From positions 310,001-374,000 of the forward strand of contig NZ_FNDS01000005.1 in NCBI RefSeq assembly GCF_900099785.1: 64,000 nucleotides of DNA, in the 5' to 3' direction. The DNA is from Pseudomonas panipatensis (GTDB taxonomy: Bacteria > Pseudomonadota > Gammaproteobacteria > Pseudomonadales > Pseudomonadaceae). Each line of letters begins with the position of its first letter. Positions within the stretch are counted from its first letter, which is position 1. Positions 26,831 through 34,391 of the stretch are shown in pieces. The translations under genes were made by a program, and so were the position numbers. The notes under the pieces were generated by a model that was not told where the DNA came from, did no database searches, and saw nothing but the letters and a program-made list of their open reading frames with translations.

Positions 26831-27862
26831 TCAGGCAGGTTGCTGGATTGCGCCGGTTTCTCGATAGAGCGCTTGCATCGAGTTCAATCGCTCGCGAATC
26901 TCCTCCACCCACACCGCGGGTGCATGCAGGCGAATGTTTTCGTTCAGGGCAAAGATCCACCAGAGCGTTTCGCGGTCCAATGGCACTGTTGCGTGAAGGC
27001 GGTGCCAGCCATGACTGGCGGTATCGCTCAAGGTTTGCCGATGGCTCAATGGTGTTTCACTGAGCAAGGCCGCGATCTGTGGGCGGACATCGGCAACTAG
27101 CTCCACTTGTGCCTCTGCTTCCCGCTGGCTGAATACGCCGCTGGCGATGTAAGCATCGACATCGAAGCTCTCATGTTCTTGAGCGGCCTGCTCGAGTACG
27201 GTCACTTCGGTAATCCGGTGCAAGGCGAACTGACGCAGATCGCTGAAACCGTCAACAGAGGCAAGCAGGTAGCTCACGGCGTGGCGTGAGACCAGGCCGG
27301 CCGGGTGTAGACGAAAGTGCTTGAGTTCGCCTTTGCTGCGACTCAGATAAGCCACCTCGAGTTGCTTGCGCTCGAGCAGGCCCGCGGATACTTGCGCCCA
27401 GGTGTGTGCTCTGACCTGCGCTGGTAGCAGAGTTTTCCCATAGGGCAGTGTACGAACGCGTTTTGCCCAATCGGCTAGGCCGTTACCGCCCAAGCCGCTG
27501 AGGTAGTTGCGGGCTCGGCGAAACTGAGGGGCCAATTGATCCAGAACGCTCTGCGGTAGAATTGGGCTGAGGTGGCTTTCAGATAAGAAAAGCGCCAGGG
27601 CGGTCGGCGCGTCCATGTCCTCAAGCTTGAGCGGTGCCTCGCGCGTGAAGCTCCAGCGGAATGGCATTTCGCTGTCGTCGCACTGCAAGGAGAAGGGAAC
27701 CGACAATCGATTCAGGTCGCGCTGAATCGAGCGCAAGGTCACCGAAAAGCCTCTATCGCGAAGCTTTTCGAGAAGGGTTGGCGTTGCGATACGCTGAGGT
27801 TCGGTGGGAATCAGGCGGAGTAATGCAAATAGCCTAAGCAGCGTATCCTTCGCTTGGGACAT
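26831..27862 (-). CDS. WYL-domain transcriptional regulator
   Basis: A 343-aa protein with an N-terminal helix-turn-helix (about 1-60, TPTLLEKLRDRGFSVTLRSI, then QRDLNRL) and a WYL-type domain (about 140-225, LEVAYLSRSKGELKHFRLHP, then HAVSYLLASVD). A WCX-like C-terminus follows (WIFALNENIRLHAP). I chose ATG 27862 (MSQAKDTLLRLF), with AAGGT upstream; an in-frame ATG 51 bases further up is possible. WYL regulators such as BrxR and CapW repress anti-phage operons until infection, and this one leads a four-gene operon of unknown type. Confidence 0.85.
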   Translation of the reverse strand: MSQAKDTLLRLFALLRLIPTEPQRIATPTLLEKLRDRGFSVTLRSIQRDLNRLSVPFSLQCDDSEMPFRWSFTREAPLKLEDMDAPTALALFLSESHLSPILPQSVLDQLAPQFRRARNYLSGLGGNGLADWAKRVRTLPYGKTLLPAQVRAHTWAQVSAGLLERKQLEVAYLSRSKGELKHFRLHPAGLVSRHAVSYLLASVDGFSDLRQFALHRITEVTVLEQAAQEHESFDVDAYIASGVFSQREAEAQVELVADVRPQIAALLSETPLSHRQTLSDTASHGWHRLHATVPLDRETLWWIFALNENIRLHAPAVWVEEIRERLNSMQALYRETGAIQQPA

Positions 27863-28032
27863 GATGACTACCTTGTTCTGTGTCACGACTGATCGCCAGT
27901 TACCTGACGCCAAGTTGATGTCGATCCTACTGGGTTTGATGGCTTTGTGCCACTGATTGAGTAGGTCCTACGACCAAATTCATTCGGCCGCGCACTTAAA
28001 ACTTGAGATCTGGCTGCGGCTCGGTGTGTTCG

Positions 28033-28152
28033 TCAGCTGGAGGAGGGTTGCTGTGCCTCCTTTTCACGCTTCAGGTCGCTGTACTCGCGATACAGCTCAT
28101 AACCTTTCTTCAGCACTACAACGAATCCGATAGCGGCAAATAGGTTTTTCAT
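28033..28152 (-). CDS. 39-aa single-pass membrane peptide
   Basis: MKNLFAAIGFVVVLKKGYEL and a charged tail ending PSSS, with a near-perfect GGAGG 8 bases before ATG. Residues 4-15 are hydrophobic and short for a full membrane span; the rest is amphipathic. The strong ribosome site argues that it is translated. It lies upstream of the WYL gene on the same strand but 170 bases away, so it need not be in that operon. Function unknown. Confidence 0.5.
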   Translation of the reverse strand: MKNLFAAIGFVVVLKKGYELYREYSDLKREKEAQQPSSS

Positions 28153-28224
28153 ACAAGTGACCTCCTAGACTTCTTGGCTAGCTTCTCTGGTGGGTGCGAC
28201 AGCTTATGTCGCACAGATGGAGGG

Positions 28225-28434
28225 TTACTCGTCCATATTGAGGAATTGCTCTAGGCGTGCTCTGAGTGCTTCCTTGTGGGTTGCATTGCGACGTTGAGGC
28301 GAGGGGGTGTAGCAGTTCGGGCAGACGGAGAACCAGTCGCGATGTAGCACTAATACGTCGCTGTTTGGAAGCATCGTCTTTTTCCAGGAACAGTGCTGGC
28401 AGGTAAGAGTAAATGGACGTGGCGGGGGCGGCAT
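28225..28434 (-). CDS. Zinc-ribbon protein, 69 aa
   Basis: Two CxxC pairs, LTCQHCSWK (Cys12/15) and SVCPNCYTP (Cys38/41), define a small zinc ribbon, followed by an amphipathic helix (EALRARLEQFLNMDE). Similar short ribbons accompany the YqaJ/DUF932 gene set in Pseudomonas islands, and that set begins about 2 kb upstream here. DNA or protein binding is likely; the partner is unknown. Confidence 0.68.
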   Translation of the reverse strand: MPPPPRPFTLTCQHCSWKKTMLPNSDVLVLHRDWFSVCPNCYTPSPQRRNATHKEALRARLEQFLNMDE

Positions 28435-28666
28435 GGCTGCACCTTATAACTATCTGATGGCGCCAGATTGCTGCCGGCGGGCGACAATTCTCGTCGCGTC
28501 TGTTCATTTTTTTAGCGTGCTAACCGGCAGGCAGAGCCGCTATGGAATCGGAGATGGCACTGGTCGGGTCAAGCTCGGCCAGTGCTGTGATTGGTGGCCT
28601 ATAGCTGGTCCTGGGCCGCCCTATTGAGGCAGACTAGGAATAACGCCAATTGAGCTCCTTTGCTCG

Positions 28667-29011
28667 TTACTTCTTATACGTAACGTGGATGCTAGATCCG
28701 AAGAAATTTTTGGCAATTTCGTAGTCAGGGTTCCAAGTGGCGATATTGTGGGCGGCAATCGCGATACCTGACAGCGCTCCAAAAATGCCTGTGAATCCAC
28801 CTGCAACCGTGGCCCCCGCAGCTGCGATCCGGCCAGAGGTGTATATCCGGCACTTGAACCCCTGTGACTCGATGAGTCGTTCTAGAGTTTCAATGGCGGA
28901 GTTAAACTTCATTGAGTCAACTTTTTCCAATATAAAGCTTTCTTTCTTTTTGATTTTTTCTAAGATTTTTTCATTCGATATTTCATTGAGGCTGTAGACG
29001 TTAACATCCAT
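28667..29011 (-). CDS. Low-GC protein with a glycine-rich membrane segment, 114 aa
   Basis: The first about 65 residues are Lys/Glu/Ile-rich (NEKILEKIKKKESFILEKVD) and helical. Residues about 69-90 form a Gly/Ala membrane helix (IAAAGATVAGGFTGIFGALS), and the tail is polar. Codon use is AT-richer than in flanking genes, like the next gene upstream. It may be a small toxin, immunity or pore protein; no family is recognised. Weak ribosome site (no clear GGAG). Confidence 0.5.
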   Translation of the reverse strand: MDVNVYSLNEISNEKILEKIKKKESFILEKVDSMKFNSAIETLERLIESQGFKCRIYTSGRIAAAGATVAGGFTGIFGALSGIAIAAHNIATWNPDYEIAKNFFGSSIHVTYKK

Positions 29012-29060
29012 GCGGCACCGCCATGATCTGAATTTGGTTTGGGGGAGTAAGAAAAATAAA

Positions 29061-29096
29061 ATTCATAATTTTAGGGGCGTTAGCCCCTAAAATTTA
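29061..29096 (-). terminator. Terminator of the secreted-protein gene
   Basis: 12-bp stem AATTTTAGGGGC (29067-29078) / GCCCCTAAAATT (29083-29094) with a GTTA loop, T-rich on the minus-strand exit side. It lies just after the stop at 29101. Confidence 0.8.
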
Positions 29097-29100
29097 GTGT

Positions 29101-29691
29101 TTATGGTTGTTTTCCTTCTTTGCACAGGCCTGCCCACTCCTGAAGCATGTCGTACATGATAGGAAGATTTTCGCCATTTTGTTTTCGGAAAACGGCCGCC
29201 CACTTGTCAACGCATGCTGAAACTTCAGGGCTGTTTTCTTCGTCCGTCGAGTCCGAAACCTTCAAGGGAGCCGCCATTTCACCGCCACTCTCAGGGCCGG
29301 TTCCTTTCAGGTAGGCCACAATTCGTCCGTCTTTGGCGTTGCCAAGGTAGTAGCCGCGAAGTAACACTATAAGTGTGCGTTCTTTCTTTTGTATTTGTCC
29401 TGCATATTCGCCCGTAGAGTCCCAGAGGCCGCTGGGCCTTTGGTAGTAATACTCGCATGTGCCATCTTTGCAGAATACTGTTCCGCGAGTCTCCAGAACT
29501 TGGATACTACCATCGTCCATTTTGTATGGAAGTCTGGCTGGAACATCTTCAGGAACACAGTCCAACCATGCCGAGTTTTGCTTGTTTACAGGGCATTCCA
29601 GAACATCTGCCGCCTGCCAAGCAGCTGCATCTAAGGCATAGAGGCTGGCGACCCAGCTGAAGAGAGAAGCTAAGAGGAGTTTCTTGTGCAT
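29101..29691 (-). CDS. Secreted (periplasmic) protein of unknown function, 196 aa
   Basis: The start is taken at ATG 29691 because it opens a signal peptide (MHKKLLLASLFSWVASLYAL, cleavage after AAA near 23) with AAGGA upstream; a longer frame would bury the signal. The mature protein has six Cys (LECPV, LDCVP, VFCKDGTCEYYY, SACVD, GLCKEG), suggesting disulphides in the periplasm. It is divergent from the XRE regulator gene 144 bases away, which may control it. No known domain. Confidence 0.62.
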   Translation of the reverse strand: MHKKLLLASLFSWVASLYALDAAAWQAADVLECPVNKQNSAWLDCVPEDVPARLPYKMDDGSIQVLETRGTVFCKDGTCEYYYQRPSGLWDSTGEYAGQIQKKERTLIVLLRGYYLGNAKDGRIVAYLKGTGPESGGEMAAPLKVSDSTDEENSPEVSACVDKWAAVFRKQNGENLPIMYDMLQEWAGLCKEGKQP

Positions 29692-29835
29692 TCGGACGTG
29701 TCCTTGTGCCGGGAGATCAGTGAGAAAGAGCATCAACAGTCGATTATCAACTTTTTGAGGTGATTCTCGACTTGTGATGTTCTTCATGTCAATGAGGGCG
29801 ATGCCCAACCATTCAGGTTGAATGGGAGAGGCATC

Positions 29836-30183
29836 ATGGTTGGTACAGATCAGAAGGCGCTGGCTGAAGCTGTGGGGCGGGCAATCGCCAAGCAGCGCAT
29901 GCGCTGTGGAATGACGCAGGACGAGGTGGCGGAGATCCTGGGTGTTGGGAACGAGGCGGTGTCACGTATCGAGCGTGGAATCGTCATGCCCAATATTGCT
30001 CGGCTGTTCGAGTTCGCAACGATCTTCAACTGCAACGCGATGGAGTTGCTGAGTGAGGCCAGCTTGCGTGCCGATGATCAGGCCACGCGGATCAGTGGCT
30101 TGCTGAATGCCCTGGAGGAGAGCGACCGCCAGTTGGTGGTGGAGATGGTGGAACGGTTGAGCGAGCGGCTCAGTCGCGGGTGA
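29836..30183 (+). CDS. XRE-family transcriptional regulator, 115 aa
   Basis: Helix-turn-helix 3 domain: IAKQRMRCGMTQDEVAEILG, then VGNEAVSRIERGIVMPNI, at residues about 14-60, followed by a helical tail (SGLLNALEESDRQLVVEMVE). I prefer ATG 29836 over TTG 29818 because GGGAGAGG sits 4 bases upstream of the ATG. The short C-terminal helix probably dimerises it. It is the only rightward gene in a leftward block and is divergent from the secreted protein gene. Confidence 0.82.
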   Translation: MVGTDQKALAEAVGRAIAKQRMRCGMTQDEVAEILGVGNEAVSRIERGIVMPNIARLFEFATIFNCNAMELLSEASLRADDQATRISGLLNALEESDRQLVVEMVERLSERLSRG

Positions 30184-30214
30184 AGGGATTCCGCCACTGC
30201 CAGGCGAGATTGAG

Positions 30215-30550
30215 CTAGCGGCGAGGGATGGGTTCGTCGTTGTACTTCGCTCCGCAGCGAAGGCAGAGGCAGTCGTACTCCATGAACTGGAAGCGGCGCA
30301 CGTCGCGAATGAAGTCGCCGGTACTGTTCCAGTTCGCCGCCGCGCCGCAAATGCCATCGAGCATCAAGTTGAAGGCGCGCTCCAGCGGACTTTCGCAATG
30401 TAGGTCCGAGGTGATTGGTGGTTGCCGGGCTGGCGACTGCTGGATCCCGCGAAGAAAACCTTCCAGCTTGCCCATTAGCCGGGCCAGGGCTTTGGCCGCG
30501 TCCTTGGACAGCACCACGGAAGAATTACAGATCAGACACCGTGTGATCAT
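30215..30550 (-). CDS. Small protein with N- and C-terminal Cys pairs, 111 aa
   Basis: CLIC near residue 5 and CLCLRCG near residue 100 could together make one split zinc site. The middle is helical (DAAKALARLMGKLEGFLRGI). ATG 30550 is preceded by AGGAGCACTCACC; an upstream in-frame start adds 16 residues without a better ribosome site. It belongs to the conserved leftward mobile-element block. Function unknown. Confidence 0.6.
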   Translation of the reverse strand: MITRCLICNSSVVLSKDAAKALARLMGKLEGFLRGIQQSPARQPPITSDLHCESPLERAFNLMLDGICGAAANWNSTGDFIRDVRRFQFMEYDCLCLRCGAKYNDEPIPRR

Positions 30551-30642
30551 GGTGAGTGCTCCTGTGTCAGGCAGGATGAAATGAGGCGAAATCAGCAAGC
30601 GAGCAGGGGGGCGGGTGGCTCCTGCTTATGCTGTCGGACGGA

Positions 30643-30744
30643 TTAGTCGGAGATCCGAACACCGAGCCCCTGGATGAGCCGGTGGAACAGGATTAGCGCC
30701 AAGACGGTGACCAGTAGCACCGGCCAGAAACGCACCAAATTCAT
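30643..30744 (-). CDS. 33-aa single-pass membrane peptide
   Basis: MNLVRFWPVLLVTVLALILF then HRLIQGLGVRISD: one clear membrane helix (residues 5-20) with a basic C-terminal side. AGGAGGAGCGCGCC precedes ATG, an excellent ribosome site. It lies between the Cys-pair protein and the RDF-like gene. Unknown function. Confidence 0.55.
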   Translation of the reverse strand: MNLVRFWPVLLVTVLALILFHRLIQGLGVRISD

Positions 30745-30786
30745 GGCGCGCTCCTCCTTTTTAGTTTAGCGGTGGTGCCGCGAATA

Positions 30787-31707
30787 TCAGTCCGCGGCTC
30801 GTTGGGCCCTGGTTTCGGCGCGGGCTTTCAGCAGCGTCGACAAGGTGGGTTTTGGCGCAGCCTGCGGCTCTGATGCAGGAGCGGTCGAAGGGGGCGATTC
30901 AGGAGTTGGTTCCGGAAAGAACTCCTCGGCGATGGAACCGGTCTCCTCGTCACTGTCCTCGAAGGCACCATTGGCAAAGCCCAGCCGCGCAGTGGCATCC
31001 AGCGCCTCCTGGTCGAAGCCGGAGGCCTGGCGCGCCTCGTCGAGCTCCCGGGCTTGCAGTAGCGCCTCCTCCATCGACAATCCACTGCGTACTGTGATGT
31101 CGACGTAGAAGATCGGCGAGCCGTGACTTTGTCGGGTGGACTTGCCACGCAGACGCAGCTCCAGCGGCAGGCACGCCAGGCGATTGCCGGAGATGGCCTG
31201 CAGGTACTGCAGCCGAGCCGCCAGGGTGCGAATGCTGTTGAAACCGGTGGTGCGGAACACGAAGCTTCCCAACGTATCCTCATCGCCGATGGCGACATTG
31301 AGGCGACCGTAGGGCTTGCATGCACCGCCCTTGGCCAACGGACAACCATCCGGCGAAGGGCAGGGTAGCGAGATAATGCCGTCTGGGCTCCGACGCTTGC
31401 AGGTCTCGCCGTTGCCGACGCACACCGGTCGTCCTGACTGCCGATCGAACAGGCAGTACTCGGCGCGGAAGTTCAGCTCCGGGGCGTTGAACAGCAGGCG
31501 GATCGGAATACTGCGGATCTTGCCGCCCTGGGCTGTGCGTAGCTCCTCGTCCAAGGGATGGGCCAGCCAACCGTCGCGCAATTGCACTTGCGAGGTAAGG
31601 GTGAATTGATCGTCCTTTTCCGGCAGGCGCTTGCCGTTCTTCTCGACGACCTTGCCGATGGAAATCCGCCCGAGCACCGGCGGGGTAATGGCCAAACCTT
31701 TGAGCAT
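30787..31707 (-). CDS. Recombination directionality factor-like protein (Gp3-like)
   Basis: A 306-aa protein of the group often labelled hydrolase/metal-binding and related to phage recombination directionality factors. A conserved core MLKGLAITPPVLGRISIGKV opens the protein. A Cys cluster with CVGNGETCKRR, SLPCPSPDGCPL and GGACKPYGRL (about 95-135) probably binds zinc. The segment LGSFVFRTTGFNSIRTLAAR follows (about 150-170). A disordered Pro/Glu-rich tail ends it. It forms a set with YqaJ and DUF932 genes. The RDF role is inferred from family resemblance; the resident integrase is a tyrosine, not a serine, recombinase. Confidence 0.62.
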   Translation of the reverse strand: MLKGLAITPPVLGRISIGKVVEKNGKRLPEKDDQFTLTSQVQLRDGWLAHPLDEELRTAQGGKIRSIPIRLLFNAPELNFRAEYCLFDRQSGRPVCVGNGETCKRRSPDGIISLPCPSPDGCPLAKGGACKPYGRLNVAIGDEDTLGSFVFRTTGFNSIRTLAARLQYLQAISGNRLACLPLELRLRGKSTRQSHGSPIFYVDITVRSGLSMEEALLQARELDEARQASGFDQEALDATARLGFANGAFEDSDEETGSIAEEFFPEPTPESPPSTAPASEPQAAPKPTLSTLLKARAETRAQRAAD

Positions 31708-31784
31708 GGTGGTTCTCCAGCGAATGAATAAAAAAGACCACCTCGACGCAGGGGAGCGCTGAGGTGGCCAATGGGGAAATGCAA

Positions 31785-32789
31785 TCAGAGGATCAGGAAG
31801 CGGCGGCTACCGGTCTTGGTGGTGGGATAGCGTGCCAGCAGGTAGGGCTTTTCCTTGAGCAGCAGCGGTACATCGAGCACCACGCTGTCCTTGGCCTTGC
31901 GCCAGGACACCGCGCCGCTGGCAAACTGCGCCCGAGTAGCGTCGCCCATGGCCTGCTGCAGTTGCTGCTTCAGCTCGGCCTCGCGCTTGCCCTGGGCTTC
32001 CAGGTTGCCACGTACCGATTGCAGTTCATCGAAGGCCCCCGATAGTACTGGGTTCTGGGTGAAGTCCAGGGTGCTGCCATTGTCCTGCGGGTACAGGCAA
32101 CGCAGCGCCTGCTCCGCCGAGTCGGAGCCATCCGCTGGTGGCGGCGTATCGCGTTGCACATAGCTCCAGAAGTCCCGCTCCAGTTCGATCAGCCGCGCAA
32201 TGAGTTCGTCATCGCGTTCAATGCGATGGATCTCCAGATGCTGGCCGCCGAGCAGTACCGCCACGTCGGCGGCCTGCTTGCCAGTCACGGCCAGTTGGTG
32301 CATGACCTGCAACTGCACGTACACCGGCACGCCGTCCTTCCACAGACGCGCACCGTTGAGGCCGGCGGTCTTGCACTCCAGCACCTGGACGTCGTCTGCA
32401 CCGATCACCTCGCGGTCGATGTTGGCGAGCATCCAGTCCAACTTGGGATCGGGATGCTGCAGTACGGCATTGATACGTCGTACTCGGTTGCCGGTACGGC
32501 GGGCGTAATGGTTGGCGACGATAGGCTCGAGGATGTTGCCCCAGTAAGTGGGGCTTTCCTCGTCGTTTGGATCGCTCTTGGGTAGCCCAGCATCGCGGCC
32601 GGTCTTCTCCAGCCACAGCTCCAGCTGCGATTTGTAGGGATTGAGACCGACCGCGGCGGCGGCATCTGAGCTGCCGATACCGTGTTTGCGTACCGCCAGC
32701 CAGTCGTCGCGGGACAAGTCCTTGGTGCCGACCAGGCGCAGGGCAGGGCGCTTCTTGCCGGTACTGCCGTTCAATGACGTTGCTTTCAT
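31785..32789 (-). CDS. YqaJ-family viral recombinase / exonuclease
   Basis: A 334-aa nuclease of the YqaJ (lambda exonuclease-like) family. GIGSSDAAAAVGLNPYKSQLEL at about 38-58, LEPIVANHYARRTG and VLECKTAGLNGARLWKDGVP around 135-155 carry the PD-(D/E)XK residues (Glu and Lys in ECKT). YVQLQVMHQLAVTG follows. ATG 32789 has AGGTG 6 bases upstream; a GTG nine bases earlier is too close to the ribosome site. It would resect DNA ends for single-strand annealing in element recombination. Confidence 0.85.
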   Translation of the reverse strand: MKATSLNGSTGKKRPALRLVGTKDLSRDDWLAVRKHGIGSSDAAAAVGLNPYKSQLELWLEKTGRDAGLPKSDPNDEESPTYWGNILEPIVANHYARRTGNRVRRINAVLQHPDPKLDWMLANIDREVIGADDVQVLECKTAGLNGARLWKDGVPVYVQLQVMHQLAVTGKQAADVAVLLGGQHLEIHRIERDDELIARLIELERDFWSYVQRDTPPPADGSDSAEQALRCLYPQDNGSTLDFTQNPVLSGAFDELQSVRGNLEAQGKREAELKQQLQQAMGDATRAQFASGAVSWRKAKDSVVLDVPLLLKEKPYLLARYPTTKTGSRRFLIL

Positions 32790-32864
32790 GGTATTCACCT
32801 GCAGACATAAAAATGCCCGACCAGCGCAAGGCTGACCGGGCGCGAGGGGTGATGTGAGTGAGGG

Positions 32865-33833
32865 TTAAGCTGCGAGCTGCAGCGCGGCATCCAGGGCACG
32901 TTGCTTGATCTGCGCCCCCTGGCCGAACCAGGCCGAGTCCATGCGGTACTCGTTGCTGCGGGCGCGACGCTCGTGGTCGACGTACTCGGTAACGGCATTG
33001 AGCAACCCCCAGGTCGTGCCGCGTGCCGAGTCCAGCTGACTGCCCCGTCCTCGGCCCTCGTACAGCTCCTGGACTTTGCGCAAGGCGCGTTCGTTGGGCA
33101 GTTGCTCTGGCAGCGCGCCGGTCGGGCTGGTCTCGCACAGCACATTCATGAAGAAGCCCAGTGCCTCGTGCCACTGCACCTTGCGCTCGGCCAACGCGCG
33201 CATGCGATACATGAAGTCGTCCCATTGCGAGACAGCAATGCCGAGTTGCTTCTTCACTGCCTTCGGATCGAAGCGGGTGTTGTGCGGCACCTTGATCGCG
33301 CGACTGGTACCGTCCAGGGCTATGGTCAGGGTGTTGTTGCAGACCACGCGCACGGTGGTCGGCGTTGCCGTGGTGGCCAGGGTGCCGTCGCAGGAGGTGG
33401 CTAGCAGCAAGTAGCCGTTGACCTGATCGTTGCCCTTCAGTGCAGCCCCTTGCCCGGTACGCGCCAGCGCCCAGAACTTGCGCCCACCTTTGAGCACGCC
33501 AGCCGTTTCCAGCTCGTAACCGGAGACCTCGGTGAGATCCCGATAAAACTCCAGCACCTCGCGAGGTTGCACCGTGTGGTAGCGATTGGAGACCACCGAC
33601 AGCGGAGCCTTGGTATCGGAGCGGTAGAGCACCTTCTGCTCGGGGAAGGAGTGGATCGTGCCTAGGTGGCCGACGGCATCCGACTTGAAGTGCACGGGGC
33701 TTTCCAGGATCTGCCAGTCCATCCCGGCTTCGCGTTGCCAGACTTCGATGGGCTGTTTCTGAGTAAGCTGATTGCCCAGGCCGTGCCACGGGGTAGCGCC
33801 AGCGTAGGCCATGGTTTCGACGAGATGCGCCAT
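32865..33833 (-). CDS. DUF932 protein (phage/plasmid-like TIGR03299)
   Basis: A 322-aa protein starting MAHLVETMAYAGATPWHGLG, the usual opening of the DUF932 family. It continues with SNRYHTVQPREVLEF (about 80-94), ATPTTVRVVCNNTLTIAL and KVPHNTRFD. ATG 33833 has AAGGAATC upstream; sequence further up in this frame is out-of-frame shadow of the glycine-zipper gene. DUF932 genes travel with YqaJ nucleases on plasmids and islands and are presumed to act in DNA recombination or protection; no activity is established here. Confidence 0.85.
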   Translation of the reverse strand: MAHLVETMAYAGATPWHGLGNQLTQKQPIEVWQREAGMDWQILESPVHFKSDAVGHLGTIHSFPEQKVLYRSDTKAPLSVVSNRYHTVQPREVLEFYRDLTEVSGYELETAGVLKGGRKFWALARTGQGAALKGNDQVNGYLLLATSCDGTLATTATPTTVRVVCNNTLTIALDGTSRAIKVPHNTRFDPKAVKKQLGIAVSQWDDFMYRMRALAERKVQWHEALGFFMNVLCETSPTGALPEQLPNERALRKVQELYEGRGRGSQLDSARGTTWGLLNAVTEYVDHERRARSNEYRMDSAWFGQGAQIKQRALDAALQLAA

Positions 33834-33925
33834 GTGAGCGATTCCTTTGGGTGCAGGCCGGCATAAAGCGCTGCGCGAGGCGCAGCACCGACCGGCGATT
33901 GAAATGAGAGGTGGGTAAGCGTCGA

Positions 33926-34255
33926 TCAGGCCGGCAGGTTGAAGCGATGACCGCAGAGCAGACAGAGGTTGTGGGCGAGAACGTGGCGGTCGAGTGACTC
34001 GCCGAGCTGCGCGCCAAGTGCGCAACCGCCAACCCCGCCAGCCAAGCCGCCGAGGATGGCACCAGATACGGAGCCGAGGGTGACGCCGACTGGCCCAGCA
34101 ATAGCGCCGAGCGCAGCGCCAGCCTGACCACCCGCGAGGGCCGCGCTGACGCCACGTGCCACACCGCCCACGGTACCGATGGCTGCGCCGACTTTCATGG
34201 CGTGGTTGAAGGAAGCGACTTTGGGGGAGTGGCAGCGAGGGCACTGCAATGACAT
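33926..34255 (-). CDS. Zinc-ribbon plus glycine-zipper membrane protein, 109 aa
   Basis: An N-terminal CPRCHSPK (Cys5/8) and C-terminal LCLLCGHRF probably form one zinc ribbon. Between them lies a long glycine zipper (about 22-82, KVGAAIGTVGGVARGVSAAL then AGGQAGAALGAIAGPVG). The layout suggests a membrane-embedded oligomer with a soluble zinc head. It is the first gene of the DUF932-YqaJ-RDF block. Function unknown. Confidence 0.65.
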   Translation of the reverse strand: MSLQCPRCHSPKVASFNHAMKVGAAIGTVGGVARGVSAALAGGQAGAALGAIAGPVGVTLGSVSGAILGGLAGGVGGCALGAQLGESLDRHVLAHNLCLLCGHRFNLPA

Positions 34256-34391
34256 GGGGCGAACCTCCTTGGTGCTGATGTCATTACGGTTATGTAGGGC
34301 CGAGATTTTTTCGAATCGAATGGCTGTGTTGTGAGTCGATCAGTCAAGTTATCCTTGCTGTCATCAGGGATCGAACTAGGGGCGTTTTACT

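Noticed and set aside
32218-34164. 648-aa open frame on the minus strand
   Set aside because: Runs out of frame across YqaJ, DUF932 and the glycine-zipper gene, each of which has family motifs and a ribosome site in another frame.
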